DNA of 64,000 nucleotides from Nitratireductor aquibiodomus NL21 = JCM 21793 (GCF_000615975.1 NZ_BAMP01000006.1:1-64000), one strand, 5' to 3'. Shown: positions 54,523 to 64,000, counted from the stretch's first letter. The notes: generated from the sequence alone by a model not told the origin. A program made the numbers and translations.

Positions 54523-56358
54523 ATGTCTGCAGCCCTCAAACCCCTTTGTTTCGCCCTGTTGGCGAGTGTGATCGCAACAGGTGCGGCTGTCGCGGCGGAT
54601 GAGCAGCCGAAACATGCCATCGCCATGCACGGCGCACCTGAACTGCCGGCCGGTTTCTCGCATTTCCCCTACGCAAATCCCGAAGCGCCAAAGGGCGGCG
54701 ACATCACCTATTGCGTCGTGGGGTCCTTCGACAACCTCAATCCTTTCATTCTCAAAAGCATGCGCACCACGGCGCGCGGCGTAATCGACACCATTTTCGG
54801 CAATCTGGTGTTTGAATCCCTGATGATGCGCAGTGCCGACGAGCCCTTTTCACTCTACGGCCTGCTGGCAGAAAGCGTGGAGATGGACGAGGCGCGCAGT
54901 TATGCTGAATTCAACCTGAACCCGGACGCCAAATGGTCGGACGGAACGGATGTGACGCCGGAAGACGTGATCTTCACCTACGAGGCGTACACGGAGAAGG
55001 GACGCCCGCCCTATTCCAGCCGCATGGCAAAGATCGAGAAAATCGAGAAAACCGGCGATCACAGCGTGCGCTTCACCTTCAACGACAAGGCGGATCGCGA
55101 GTTTCCGCTGATCGTTGCAATGACCCCGATCATCCCGGAACACGCATTCGACATCGAGACTTTCGATCAGACGACGCTCAAACCGGTGACCGGCAGCGGC
55201 GCGTATCGCATTTCGGAGGTCGAGCCCGGTCGGCGCATCGTCTTCACCCGAAACGAAGAGTATTGGGGCGAAAACATCCCGTCGAAGCGCGGTTTCGACA
55301 ATTTCGACAAGGTCACCATCGAGTACTTTCTGAACGCAAATTCGCTTATCGAGGCGTTCAAGAAGGGCATTTGCTCGGTCTATGCAGAATCCGACCCGGT
55401 GCGCCGGCAGCGCGGCATCGATTTTCCGGCTGCCCGCGAAGGCAAGGTCGTCAGCGAAACCTTCACCAATGGCATCCCGCCCGCGGTCACGGGCTTTTTC
55501 TTCAACACACGCCGCGAAAAATTCGCCGATCCGCAGGTGCGCCGCGCACTTTCCAAGCTCTATGATTTTGGCTGGGTCAACACGAACGTGTTGCGCGGCG
55601 AATATGAACGCACGCTCAGCTACTGGCAGGGATCGCATCTCTCCGCCCTTGGAAAGCCCGCCGACGAGCGCGAGCGCGCCCTTTTGGAACCCTTTGCCGA
55701 CCGCGTGACGCCGGACGTCATGGACGGGACCTATGGCAAGGCGGAGATGGCCGGAGCGCCCATCGGGCGTGGTGAAATGCGCGAAGCGCTGCAGATGCTT
55801 CAGCAGGCCGGTTACAGCCTCGAAGGCAATGCACTGGTGAATGCCGATGGCGAGGCCCTCACCTTCGAAATCCTCGTGACCTCAGAGGAAGGCGAGAAAC
55901 TGGCCGCCGTTTTTCAGCGAGTGCTCAAGAAAATCGGCATAGATGTTTCGATCCGCCTGCTGGACGATTCACAGGCCCAGCAGCGCAAGCAGCGCTATGA
56001 TTTCGACGTAATCATCGCTTCCGTGGGCTTTTCCGGTTCGCTGTCGCCCGGTATCGAGCAGATCAACCGCTGGGGTTCTGAAGCTGCGAAGGCCGAGGGT
56101 ACGTTCAACCTTTCAGGCGCAGCCGATCCGGCGATCGATGCCATGATCGACGCGATGCTCAATGCGCGGGACATGGACGACTACGCCGCAGCCGTGCGCG
56201 CGCTCGACCGGCTTTTGATGTCCGGCGCTTATGTCGTCCCCATGCAGCATGACAGCGACGAATGGGTCGCCTACTGGAGCGATCTGGCGCATCCCGAGAA
56301 GACGCCGCTTTACGGATACAAGCTGCAGACCTGGTGGCACAACAAGGACGCTGAATAA
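54523..56358 (+). CDS. Peptide ABC transporter substrate-binding protein (SBP_bac_5, YejA-like)
   Basis: A 611-residue periplasmic binding protein. The signal peptide ends near ATGAAVAADEQ. HFPYANPEAPKGGDI (about residue 45) and the family-5 block SYAEFNLNPDAKWSDGTDVT (about 125-145) are clear, and the C-terminus YKLQTWWHNKD resembles YejA-type proteins that bind oligopeptides, including microcin C in E. coli. No permease or ATPase genes follow, so it is an orphan binding protein here. It is 11 bases before the DsbA-like gene. Confidence 0.88.
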   Translation: MSAALKPLCFALLASVIATGAAVAADEQPKHAIAMHGAPELPAGFSHFPYANPEAPKGGDITYCVVGSFDNLNPFILKSMRTTARGVIDTIFGNLVFESLMMRSADEPFSLYGLLAESVEMDEARSYAEFNLNPDAKWSDGTDVTPEDVIFTYEAYTEKGRPPYSSRMAKIEKIEKTGDHSVRFTFNDKADREFPLIVAMTPIIPEHAFDIETFDQTTLKPVTGSGAYRISEVEPGRRIVFTRNEEYWGENIPSKRGFDNFDKVTIEYFLNANSLIEAFKKGICSVYAESDPVRRQRGIDFPAAREGKVVSETFTNGIPPAVTGFFFNTRREKFADPQVRRALSKLYDFGWVNTNVLRGEYERTLSYWQGSHLSALGKPADERERALLEPFADRVTPDVMDGTYGKAEMAGAPIGRGEMREALQMLQQAGYSLEGNALVNADGEALTFEILVTSEEGEKLAAVFQRVLKKIGIDVSIRLLDDSQAQQRKQRYDFDVIIASVGFSGSLSPGIEQINRWGSEAAKAEGTFNLSGAADPAIDAMIDAMLNARDMDDYAAAVRALDRLLMSGAYVVPMQHDSDEWVAYWSDLAHPEKTPLYGYKLQTWWHNKDAE

Positions 56359-56369
56359 GACCTGAGACC

Positions 56370-57047
56370 ATGACTGTTCCCGTTACGATCGACGTCGTTT
56401 CCGACGTCGTATGCCCCTGGTGTTATGTGGGGCGCGCACGTCTGAAGAAGGCTTTGGAGGCAGTTCCAGAGATTTCCATCAATCTGCGCTGGCGACCGTT
56501 CCAGCTCGACCCGACCATTCCGCCAGAAGGCAAGAGCCGGCGGGATTATCTCGCCGACAAATTCGGCGATGAAGCCCGTATCCGGCAGATGCACGAGCAG
56601 CTTGGCACTATCGGAGAGGCCGAGGGGATATCCTTCGATTTCGACGCCATTGCGCTTTCACCCAACACGCTCAACGCACACCGGGTAATCCGCTGGGCGG
56701 CAACGGCGGAACCGGGCGTGCAGGATCGCCTCGTCGGCCGCCTTTTCGCACTCTATTTCGAGGAAGGCGCGGATGTCGGAGATGCCACCGTCCTGATCCA
56801 GGCCGCAAAAGAGGCAGGGATGGACGCTGCGGTGGTCGAGACGCTGCTTGCGACCGACGCCGACCGGACCGAGGTCGAACAGGAGATCGCGACCGCTCAA
56901 CAGATGGGTGTCACCGGCGTGCCGTGCTTCCTGCTTGAGGGCAGGTATGCGGTGGTGGGAGCGCAGGAACCGGCAACACTTGCCGATGCCATCCGCCAGG
57001 TGGCACAGGCCAAGGCTGACGGCACGCTGGACAACGGCCAGGGGTGA
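56370..57047 (+). CDS. DsbA-family oxidoreductase (FrnE-like)
   Basis: A 225-residue thioredoxin-fold protein with a large helical insertion. The CPWC redox motif lies at about residues 15-18 (DVVCPWCYVGRARL), the cis-Pro is in GVTGVPCFLLEGRYAV near residue 180. No signal peptide, so it acts in the cytoplasm, like FrnE of Deinococcus. It follows the binding-protein gene by 11 bases, probably in one transcript, and converges on mfd. Confidence 0.9.
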   Translation: MTVPVTIDVVSDVVCPWCYVGRARLKKALEAVPEISINLRWRPFQLDPTIPPEGKSRRDYLADKFGDEARIRQMHEQLGTIGEAEGISFDFDAIALSPNTLNAHRVIRWAATAEPGVQDRLVGRLFALYFEEGADVGDATVLIQAAKEAGMDAAVVETLLATDADRTEVEQEIATAQQMGVTGVPCFLLEGRYAVVGAQEPATLADAIRQVAQAKADGTLDNGQG

Positions 57048-57088
57048 CCTCTGAGGCGGGGTAAGACAAGCGGTCGCCGCCCGCCCTG

Positions 57089-60000
57089 TCAGGCCGCCTT
57101 CTTCTCGATCAGTCGCACGAGCTGCGTCATGATGACGGCAGCACCGGCAAGCCGCTTCTCGGGCGTTGGCCAGTCACGGATAAAGACGATGCTCTGGTCG
57201 GGCCGGATTTTGGCGAGCGATCCCTGCTCGCCGATGAAGCGAACGAGCCCCACCGGTTCGGGGAACTCCTGATTTCGGAAATGCACCACGGTCCCCTTGG
57301 GGCCGGCATCGAGCTTTTCGACATTGGCCCTGCGGCACAGAGCCTTGATGAAGACGATCTTGAGCAGATGCTCCACTTCCTGCGGAAGCGGGCCGAAACG
57401 GTCGATGAGTTCGGCGCCGAAAGCATCGATCTCTTCAGGCGTTTCGAGCTCTGCAATGCGGCGGTATAGCCCCAGACGCAACTGCAGATCCGAAACATAG
57501 GCTTCGGGAATCATCACCGCCGTGCCGACCGTGATCTGCGGCGACCAGCCAGTGTCTACGGCCTCTTCCGTGCCCTTCAGCTCGGCAACGGCTTCTTCCA
57601 GCATCTGCTGGTAGAGTTCATAGCCAACTTCCTTAACGTGACCGGACTGCTCCTCGCCCAGTATGTTGCCGGCACCGCGAATGTCGAGATCGTGGCTTGC
57701 AAGCTGGAACCCTGCGCCGAGCGTGTCGAGCGACTGGAGCACTTTGAGACGCCGTTCGGCCGTGGCGGTCAATGTCCGGTTTGGCGGCAGGGTGAAGAGC
57801 GCATAGGCGCGTACCTTCGAGCGGCCCACGCGCCCGCGCAGCTGATAGAGTTGCGCCAGGCCAAACATGTCCGCCCGGTGCACGATCAGCGTGTTGGCTG
57901 TCGGGATGTCGAGACCGGACTCGACGATGGTGGTGGACAGAAGCACGTCATACTGACCGTCATAGAAGGCGTTCATGATGTCGTCGAGTTCGCCCGGCGC
58001 CAATTGCCCGTGCGCTGTCGCAACTTTCAGTTCCGGCACGTGTTCGCTGAGGAATTCCCGGACTTCCGCCAGATCGGAGACCCGCGGGACGACATAAAAG
58101 CTCTGCCCACCGCGATAGCGCTCGCGCAGAAGCGTCTCGCGGATGACGAGTGGATCGACCGGCGAGATGAAGCTTCGCACGGCCATGCGGTCCACCGGTG
58201 CCGTGGTGATGAGCGACAGCTCGCGCACGCCGGTCAGCGCCAGCTGGAGGGTGCGCGGGATCGGCGTGGCCGACAGTGTCAGCACATGGATATCCGACTT
58301 GAGGTCCTTCAGCCGCTCCTTGTGCCTGACGCCGAAATGCTGCTCTTCATCGATGATCAGAAGGCCGAGATTCTTGAAGGTGACGGAGCTTCCCAGAAGC
58401 GCATGGGTGCCAACCACGATGTCGATCGTGCCATCGGCGATGCCTTTCTTGGTTTCGGCGAGCTCTTTCGAACCGACCAGGCGCGAGGCCTGCCGCACGC
58501 GCAGGGGCAGACCGGCGAACCGGTCGCGGAAGGTCTTGAAGTGCTGGCGGGCAAGCAGCGTCGTGGGCACGACCACGGCCACCTGCAGCCCCTCCATGGC
58601 GGCCACGAATGCCGCACGCAACGCCACCTCCGTCTTGCCGAACCCCACATCGCCGCAGATCAGGCGATCCATGGGCCGGCCAGAGCCCAGATCGTCGATC
58701 ACCGCATCAATGGCCGTCTGCTGGTCTTCGGTTTCCTCATAGGGAAAGCGTGCGGCAAATTCGCCATAAAGCCCCTCGGGCGGTGCAAGCTTGACGCCGG
58801 GCCGCATCTCGCGTTCGGCGGCAATGCGGATCAGATGGCCCGCCATCTCCAGAAGCTTCTTTTTCAGCTTCGCCTTGCGCGACTGCCAGGCCACACCGCC
58901 CAGCTTGTCGAGCATGGTGTCCGGCCCATCCGACCCGTAGCGCGACAGAAGCTCGATGTTTTCGACCGGCAGGAACAGCCGGTCATCGCCGGCATAGCGC
59001 AGCTCAAGGCAGTCATGAGGCGCACCCATGGCCTCGATGGTTTTGAGCCCAATGAACCGGCCGATGCCGTGATCGGCGTGAACAACGATGTCTCCGGCTG
59101 AAAGGGCTGCCACTTCGGAGATAAAGTCGGACGCTTTTTTGCGCTTCCTGGCGCGGCGCACCAGACGGTCGCCCAGAATGTCCTGTTCGCCGATGACGGC
59201 CAGCCTGGCCGTTTCAAACCCGGTTTCCAGCGGCAGAACGCCGATGCCTGCCTGCTGTTCCGGAAGCTTTTCCAGCTCTGCCAGCGTTTCGATACGCGCG
59301 ACGTTGCCAAGATTGTGCTCGGCCAGGATCTGCGAAAGCCGCTCGGCGGAACCTTCACTCCAGCCCGCGATCAGAACGCGCTTGCCGCTGGCGCGCAGCG
59401 CTCCGATATGCCTGACCGCATGATCGAACACATTGGCATTGGGATCGGCCCGCTCCTCGGCAAAATTGCGCCCAGCCTCCGCGCCCGCGTGGTGGATACG
59501 TGCCTTGCTCGTCTCCGGCGTTGCAAAGGGGGTGAAATGAATCACACGCCTGTCGCGTGATGCAGCACTCACCTCTTCACGATCGAGATAAAGCGTTTCC
59601 GGCGCGACCGGCTTGTAGGGCACCGCTCCGCCAAGCTCGCTACCTTCCATCTGTGCGCGGCGTGCCTCGTAGTGATCGACGATGAGCGCATGACGCTCAC
59701 CCAGCGCCTCTTCCGCCAGATGATCGAACACGACCGGAGCCTCGGGAAGATAATCGAGGACGCTGTCGAGCCGCTCATGGAAGAGTGGCAGCCAGTGTTC
59801 CATGCCCGCAAAACGCCTGCCTTCGCTCACCGCCGCATAGAGCGCATCGTCGCGTGAAGGTGCGCCGAAAGTCTCGATATAGTTGCGGCGAAACCGGCTG
59901 ATGACCTCGGGGCTGAGCGTGATCTCGCTCATGGCCTGAAGCGCAATCTCCTTGCGCTGCCCCGTCGTCCTCTGGGTGGCAACGTCGAAGGCCCGGATCG

Positions 60001-60592
60001 ATTCGAGCGTGTCGCCGAAGAAATCAAGCCGTAGCGCCTCATCCCAGCCGGGAGCGAAGAGGTCCAGAATGCCGCCGCGCACAGCATATTCGCCCACGTC
60101 GCGCACTGTCGAAACACGTTCGAACCCGCTCGTTTCAAGACGGGCCGTGAGGGCGGTCATGTCGACCTGATTGCCCGGACGCGCGAAAAAGCCCTGGGCT
60201 CCGATCTGGTCTGCGGGCGGCATGCGCTGCAAGAGCGCATTGGCGCTCACGATCACCAAAGAACGGTGCGGCTTCCTGCGCAGCTCCGCCATCGCGCCCA
60301 TTGCGGCAAGCCGCCGCGCGGCCGCATCGCCACCCGGTGACACACGATCATAGGGCAGACAGTCCCAGGCCGGCAGGTCGAGCACCGGCAATCCCGGGTC
60401 GACGAAGCGCAGCGTATCGACCAGCGCAGGCAGACGCTGCCCGTCGCGCAGGATGAAAATCGTCGGGCCATCGGGCGCCACTTCGCGGGCAACAGCTGCC
60501 AGTGCAAAGGCCTCAAACCCGTCGGCCACACCATCAACTGTCAGCGCACCGACGCCCTGACGCGGCAGTTTTGGCGAATCCATCAAGCTCAT
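57089..60592 (-). CDS. mfd: Transcription-repair coupling factor
   Basis: A 1167-residue ATP-dependent translocase that removes RNA polymerase stalled at DNA lesions and recruits UvrA. N-terminal UvrB-like domains (about 1-350) are followed by the RNA polymerase-interacting Tudor-like domain (DIVVHADHGIGRFIGL near 495) and the RecG-like motor: Walker A CGDVGFGKTEVALRAA, LIIDEEQHFGVRHKE, LSATPIPRTLQLALTG and the RNA translocation motif QLRGRVGRS. The C-terminal TRCF domain (WSPQITVGTAVMIPEAYV) masks UvrA binding. It starts 12 bases after the sdhE stop, so the two are co-transcribed. Confidence 0.97.
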   Translation of the reverse strand: MSLMDSPKLPRQGVGALTVDGVADGFEAFALAAVAREVAPDGPTIFILRDGQRLPALVDTLRFVDPGLPVLDLPAWDCLPYDRVSPGGDAAARRLAAMGAMAELRRKPHRSLVIVSANALLQRMPPADQIGAQGFFARPGNQVDMTALTARLETSGFERVSTVRDVGEYAVRGGILDLFAPGWDEALRLDFFGDTLESIRAFDVATQRTTGQRKEIALQAMSEITLSPEVISRFRRNYIETFGAPSRDDALYAAVSEGRRFAGMEHWLPLFHERLDSVLDYLPEAPVVFDHLAEEALGERHALIVDHYEARRAQMEGSELGGAVPYKPVAPETLYLDREEVSAASRDRRVIHFTPFATPETSKARIHHAGAEAGRNFAEERADPNANVFDHAVRHIGALRASGKRVLIAGWSEGSAERLSQILAEHNLGNVARIETLAELEKLPEQQAGIGVLPLETGFETARLAVIGEQDILGDRLVRRARKRKKASDFISEVAALSAGDIVVHADHGIGRFIGLKTIEAMGAPHDCLELRYAGDDRLFLPVENIELLSRYGSDGPDTMLDKLGGVAWQSRKAKLKKKLLEMAGHLIRIAAEREMRPGVKLAPPEGLYGEFAARFPYEETEDQQTAIDAVIDDLGSGRPMDRLICGDVGFGKTEVALRAAFVAAMEGLQVAVVVPTTLLARQHFKTFRDRFAGLPLRVRQASRLVGSKELAETKKGIADGTIDIVVGTHALLGSSVTFKNLGLLIIDEEQHFGVRHKERLKDLKSDIHVLTLSATPIPRTLQLALTGVRELSLITTAPVDRMAVRSFISPVDPLVIRETLLRERYRGGQSFYVVPRVSDLAEVREFLSEHVPELKVATAHGQLAPGELDDIMNAFYDGQYDVLLSTTIVESGLDIPTANTLIVHRADMFGLAQLYQLRGRVGRSKVRAYALFTLPPNRTLTATAERRLKVLQSLDTLGAGFQLASHDLDIRGAGNILGEEQSGHVKEVGYELYQQMLEEAVAELKGTEEAVDTGWSPQITVGTAVMIPEAYVSDLQLRLGLYRRIAELETPEEIDAFGAELIDRFGPLPQEVEHLLKIVFIKALCRRANVEKLDAGPKGTVVHFRNQEFPEPVGLVRFIGEQGSLAKIRPDQSIVFIRDWPTPEKRLAGAAVIMTQLVRLIEKKAA

Positions 60593-60604
60593 CAGCGTTG
60601 AACC

Positions 60605-60883
60605 TCAGCGCCCGCGCGACGCGGTTATGCGCGCCCAGAGAGGCGTGTCGTATTCCGGCGGCACCGCCACCTCGCCCGTCACCCATTTGAAGAGATTCGT
60701 GTCCGGAACATCGAGAATGGCCTCGAGCTCGGTCATTTCTTCGTCGCTCAGACGGTCGATCTCGGCATCCGCAAATCCGCCGAGCACCAGATCCATCTCG
60801 CGCATGCCGCGCCGCCAGGAACGCACAAGCGCGCGGCGTCGGCGCGGGTCGAGATCGTGGCTGGAACGGGTTGTGCCTGTCAT
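60605..60883 (-). CDS. sdhE: FAD assembly factor SdhE
   Basis: A 92-residue helical protein of the SdhE/DUF339 family that helps insert covalent FAD into succinate dehydrogenase SdhA. The conserved SWRRGMREMDLVLGGFAD contains the RGxxE motif. ATG 60883 gives the normal length; ATG 60898 would add five residues, and a much longer open frame upstream is antisense to recG. It is followed by mfd after 12 bases, the usual arrangement in alphaproteobacteria, and diverges from recG over about 108 bases. Confidence 0.92.
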   Translation of the reverse strand: MTGTTRSSHDLDPRRRRALVRSWRRGMREMDLVLGGFADAEIDRLSDEEMTELEAILDVPDTNLFKWVTGEVAVPPEYDTPLWARITASRGR

Positions 60884-60991
60884 GGGTTTCGCCTTCATGG
60901 TCTGCGGCGGTCGGTCGCCCGGGCGGATATAGCGTGTGCATGAGCGTCTGTCAGCCTTGCGTCGCCGAATTTGGGCCTTAATCATGACAGG

Positions 60992-63100
60992 ATGCGCCCT
61001 TCCGTTCTCGACCCTCTCTTCGCTCCTGTCACGACGCTCGACGGCGTCGGCGCGAAACTGGCCGACCTCATGGCAAACATCGTTCCCGGCGATGTCGCGG
61101 GGCGGGAACTTCGTGTCGGCGATCTTCTCTTCGTGCTTCCGCATTCGCTGATTGACCGGCGAAACCGACCCGGCATTGCCAACGCTGCAGAGGGAACAAT
61201 CGTTACGCTCGACCTGACGGTCGGACGTCACCACCCTTCTCCGCCCGGCCGCAGGAACGTGCCCTACCGTGTCTTCGCCTTCGACGAAACTGGCGAGATC
61301 GCCCTCACCTTCTTTCACGCCCGCGCGCCGTGGATCGAAAAAATCCTTCCGGAAGGCGAGCAGGTTCTGGTGAGCGGACGGATGGAATGGTTCAACGGAC
61401 GCGCCTCCATGGTGCATCCCGATTTCGTCGTTCCGGCGGCAGAGGCGCACACACTGCCGACGCTCGAGCCGGTTTACCCACTGACGGCCGGTCTCTCGGC
61501 AAAAGTCCTGCGCCGGGCAATTGCACAATCGCTGGAGCGCCTCCCCGACCTGCCGGAATGGCAAGACGAGAGCTTTCTCTCCCGCAACCGGATGCCAGCT
61601 TTCGGCGAAGCCCTGAACAGGCTGCATGATCCGGACGCACCGGAGGACGTCCAGCCTGAAAGTCCCTACTGGCGGCGCATCGCCTATGACGAATTCCTTG
61701 CCGGACAGCTTTCGCTGGCACTGGTGCGCGCGAAGGTCAAGCGCCTCTCAGGTCGTGCGCTAGCGGGTGATGGGCGTTTCGAAGCGAAAATCCGGGCTGC
61801 CCTTCCCTATCAACTGACGCGATCACAGGAAGAGGCCGTGCAGGACATCCACGCGGATCTGGCGAGCCCGGAGCGAATGGTTCGCCTGCTTCAGGGCGAT
61901 GTGGGCGCGGGCAAGACAGTGGTAGCACTTCTTGCCATGGCACGCGCGGCGGAAGCGGGCGGCCAATCGGCTCTCATGGCGCCGACGGAAATCCTCGCCC
62001 GACAGCACGCGGCAACAATCGCACCGCTGGCCGAATCTGCCGGGCTACGGATCGCGGTTCTGACCGGCCGTGAGAAAGGCAGGGAGCGCCAGCGCATTCT
62101 CGATGAAATCGCGTCGGGCACGGTCGATTTCGTGATCGGGACCCACGCACTTTTCCAGGAAACGGTCCAGTTCCGCGATCTCGCTTTTGCGGTCGTGGAC
62201 GAGCAGCATCGTTTCGGCGTGCATCAGCGGCTGGCCATGACCGCAAAGGGCAATGCGCCGGACATGCTCGTCATGACGGCGACCCCGATCCCGCGCACGC
62301 TCGTGCTCTCGGCGTTTGGCGACATGGATGTCTCGCGCCTGACTGAAAAGCCCGCGGGGCGACAGCCAATCCGCACCGTGACACTGCCGGTGGAGCGTCT
62401 CCCGCAACTGGTCGACCGGCTCAGGAAAGCGCTTTCAGAGGACCAGAAGGTTTACTGGATCTGCCCGCTCGTCGAGGAATCGGAAGAACTTGAGCTGATG
62501 TCGGCCGAAGACCGCCACGCTGCGCTGCAGAAAGTCTTCGGGAACGCCGTCGGGCTCATTCACGGACGCATGAAAGCCGCCGACAAGGACGAGGCGATGC
62601 GCGCCTTCAAGACCGGCGAAACACGCATTCTGGTCGGCACGACGGTGGTCGAGGTGGGCGTCGATGTGCCGGACGCGACGATCATTGTCATAGAACATGC
62701 CGAGCGCTTCGGCCTCGCCCAGCTTCACCAGCTGCGCGGGCGTGTGGGCCGTGGCGCCCTCGCCTCTTCCTGCGTGCTTGTCTACAAGGGGCCGCTCGGG
62801 GAAACGGCCACGCGGCGGCTGGAGGTGATGCGCGATACAGAGGACGGGTTCGTGATCGCGGAGGAAGACCTGAAACTGCGCGGTGAAGGCGATCTTCTGG
62901 GCACCAAGCAGTCCGGAACGCCCGGGTTCCGCGTCGCACGGATCGAGGCCCATGTGGACCTGCTGCAGGCCGCCCGTGACGATGCACGGCTTGTCCTGTC
63001 ACGCGATCCCGAACTCCAGTCCCCGCGCGGCGAGGCACTGCGGTTGCTGCTCTATTTGTTCGGACGCGACGAGGCCATCCGCTTGCTACGTGCCGGCTGA
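60992..63100 (+). CDS. recG: ATP-dependent DNA helicase RecG
   Basis: A 702-residue branch-migration helicase that regresses stalled forks. The N-terminal wedge domain (about 50-170) recognises branched DNA; the motor has Walker A QGDVGAGKTVVALLAMA, DEQHRFGVHQR, TATPIPRTLVLS, and the C-terminal TRG-type motif HQLRGRVGRGALAS. I chose ATG 60992 (MRPSVLDPLFAPV), the usual beginning; seven more residues are possible from 60971. Its end overlaps the convergent DUF502 gene by 49 bases. Confidence 0.96.
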   Translation: MRPSVLDPLFAPVTTLDGVGAKLADLMANIVPGDVAGRELRVGDLLFVLPHSLIDRRNRPGIANAAEGTIVTLDLTVGRHHPSPPGRRNVPYRVFAFDETGEIALTFFHARAPWIEKILPEGEQVLVSGRMEWFNGRASMVHPDFVVPAAEAHTLPTLEPVYPLTAGLSAKVLRRAIAQSLERLPDLPEWQDESFLSRNRMPAFGEALNRLHDPDAPEDVQPESPYWRRIAYDEFLAGQLSLALVRAKVKRLSGRALAGDGRFEAKIRAALPYQLTRSQEEAVQDIHADLASPERMVRLLQGDVGAGKTVVALLAMARAAEAGGQSALMAPTEILARQHAATIAPLAESAGLRIAVLTGREKGRERQRILDEIASGTVDFVIGTHALFQETVQFRDLAFAVVDEQHRFGVHQRLAMTAKGNAPDMLVMTATPIPRTLVLSAFGDMDVSRLTEKPAGRQPIRTVTLPVERLPQLVDRLRKALSEDQKVYWICPLVEESEELELMSAEDRHAALQKVFGNAVGLIHGRMKAADKDEAMRAFKTGETRILVGTTVVEVGVDVPDATIIVIEHAERFGLAQLHQLRGRVGRGALASSCVLVYKGPLGETATRRLEVMRDTEDGFVIAEEDLKLRGEGDLLGTKQSGTPGFRVARIEAHVDLLQAARDDARLVLSRDPELQSPRGEALRLLLYLFGRDEAIRLLRAG

Positions 63101-63759
63101 GTACCGGTTTCCTTTGCTTCCTCGGCGAGAGCAGCGGTCCTGGCGTGATACTCCGGGGCGACAAGACCCGCCGATATGACGAGTTTTGCACCCTCCTCAA
63201 CGGTCATCTTGAGCTCGATCACATCCTTCTTGGGAACGAAGAGCAGATAACCGGAGGTCGGGTTCGGCGTGGTCGGCAGAAACACGGCGATGGTCTGCCC
63301 TGCATCGTCGTCGATCTTCGCCTGAACCTCCCCACGCGTTTCCGTGGCGATGAACACCAGCGCCCACAATCCCTTGCGCGGATACTCCACGAGGCCGACC
63401 TTCTTGAAGGTGTCGGACCGTTCCGAAAGCACGGTCTCAAGAATCTGCTTCAAGCCACGGTAGACACTGCGTACGAGCGGCATGCGCCCGAGAACGTTTT
63501 CGCCTGTGGCAAGAATGGTGCGCCCGATGAAGTTGGCGGTCAGAAACCCGATCAGCGTGATCATGATCAGCGCGACGATCAAGCCGAACCCGGGAACCGC
63601 GAACGGCAGGTAATTGTCCGGATTGTAGCGGAACGGGATGTAGGGTTTGACCCAGGAATCGACCCAGCCGATCATCGACCAGGCGAGATAGGCCGTGATC
63701 GCCAGCGGCGCGGTGACAATGAAGCCCGTAAGGAAGTAGTTGCGCAGGCGAGTCATCAT
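63052..63759 (-). CDS. DUF502 family membrane protein
   Basis: A 235-residue protein with two N-terminal membrane helices (NYFLTGFIVTAPLAITAYLA and VPGFGLIVALIMITLIGFLT) and a soluble C-terminal domain containing GEVQAKIDDDAG and TPNPTSGYLLFVPKKDVIEL, the DUF502 hallmark. Function is unknown. The highly basic, Lys/Arg-rich C-terminal end lies in the region shared with the end of recG on the other strand. It is downstream of the glmS terminator. Confidence 0.87.
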   Translation of the reverse strand: MMTRLRNYFLTGFIVTAPLAITAYLAWSMIGWVDSWVKPYIPFRYNPDNYLPFAVPGFGLIVALIMITLIGFLTANFIGRTILATGENVLGRMPLVRSVYRGLKQILETVLSERSDTFKKVGLVEYPRKGLWALVFIATETRGEVQAKIDDDAGQTIAVFLPTTPNPTSGYLLFVPKKDVIELKMTVEEGAKLVISAGLVAPEYHARTAALAEEAKETGTQPARSKRMASSRPNK

Positions 63760-63795
63760 GATGTGGAAACGGGCCTCGAATATGATGGATTAACG

Positions 63796-63830
63796 AAAAA
63801 CAGCCCGGTGGACACTACGCCACCAGGCTG
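63796..63830 (-). terminator. Intrinsic terminator after glmS
   Basis: On the minus strand CAGCC-T-GGTGG and CCACC-G-GGCTG arms form a 10 bp stem with one internal mismatch, followed by TTTTTCG. It lies about 50 bases beyond the glmS stop and before the DUF502 start. Confidence 0.75.
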
Positions 63831-63877
63831 AACAATAGAATAGGAATTCGGGCCGCTATATGACAGCCCCTCTTTCG

Positions 63878-64000
63878 CTATTCGACCGTAACCGATTTCG
63901 CCAGATTGCGCGGCTGATCAACATCCGTGCCCATGATGACCGCCGTATGATAGGCCAGCATCTGGACTGGCAGCGCGTAGATGATCGGCGCAACGAACTC
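63878..64000 (-). CDS. glmS: Glutamine-fructose-6-phosphate aminotransferase, C-terminal end (partial)
   Basis: The last 40 codons of GlmS, which makes glucosamine-6-phosphate for peptidoglycan and lipopolysaccharide. [16 protein letters not shown] followed by [18 protein letters not shown] is the invariant end of the isomerase domain. The stop (TAG on the minus strand) is at 63878-63880. The rest lies beyond the window. Confidence 0.97.
   Translation of the reverse strand, partial: EFVAPIIYALPVQMLAYHTAVIMGTDVDQPRNLAKSVTVE

Noticed and set aside
57638-59101. 487-codon open frame on the plus strand
   Set aside because: Entirely antisense to mfd, whose motifs are intact in the opposite strand.

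Overview
The window looks like chromosomal DNA of an alphaproteobacterium of the order Hyphomicrobiales (Rhizobiales), most like the Mesorhizobium/Nitratireductor/Phyllobacteriaceae group. The basis is gene order and content: pdhC-lpdA-lipA, ispDF-cinA, dusB-ntrBC-ntrYX-trkA-dat-hfq-hflX, rlpA-dac-tmk-holB-metG-tatD, phosphatidylcholine synthase, an IalB-family protein, and rhizobial-type intergenic palindromic repeats. I do not assign a genus.

Layout. 1-6.4 kb: end of the pyruvate dehydrogenase/lipoate cluster, a coenzyme Q-binding START protein, then cinA and ispDF on the opposite strand. 6.5-18.1 kb: the nitrogen-signalling block dusB-ntrB-ntrC-ntrY-ntrX, followed by trkA, a D-amino-acid transaminase, hfq and hflX. 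18.2-20.5 kb: mazG, an M19 dipeptidase and tRNA-Ser(UGA). 20.6-26.1 kb: a more accessory stretch of three divergent regulator/enzyme pairs (TetR/MFS, LysR/tautomerase, methyltransferase/LysR). 26.3-34.7 kb: rlpA, a penicillin-binding carboxypeptidase, tmk, holB, metG, tatD, an MBL hydrolase and ybaK. 35-41.1 kb: an aldose epimerase and an unusual leftward operon of a metallopeptidase/HlyC-like fusion, an HlyC-family acyltransferase, a glycine-zipper peptide, an ABC exporter and an HlyD adaptor. 41.4-50.8 kb: speDE, a GST, a four-gene BMP-type nucleoside ABC importer, pcs, and a DUF1326/DUF2182 pair. 50.9-64 kb: a flavin monooxygenase, an AEC transporter, hspQ, an IalB-family protein, a peptide-binding protein, a DsbA-like protein, sdhE-mfd, recG, a DUF502 protein and the end of glmS.

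Most notable system. The operon at about 36.0-41.1 kb has the parts of a type I-secreted peptide pathway with an RTX-toxin-type acyltransferase, but no RTX toxin is nearby. The only candidate cargo is a 77-residue glycine-zipper peptide with no lysine and no arginine. The exporter lacks the N-terminal peptidase-like domain, and the first gene joins a compact M3-like HExxH peptidase to a degenerate HlyC-like domain. I read it as a candidate modified bacteriocin/microcin-like system.

Data quality. Eight genes (ispDF, ntrY, mazG, the MFS gene, one lysR, metG, one ABC permease, the DUF2182 gene) are interrupted by eleven frame breaks in total. Each is repaired by adding one base, nearly always inside a G or C run or doublet. 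Because essential genes are hit, sequencing or assembly error is much likelier than gene decay, and these genes are annotated at full repaired span.
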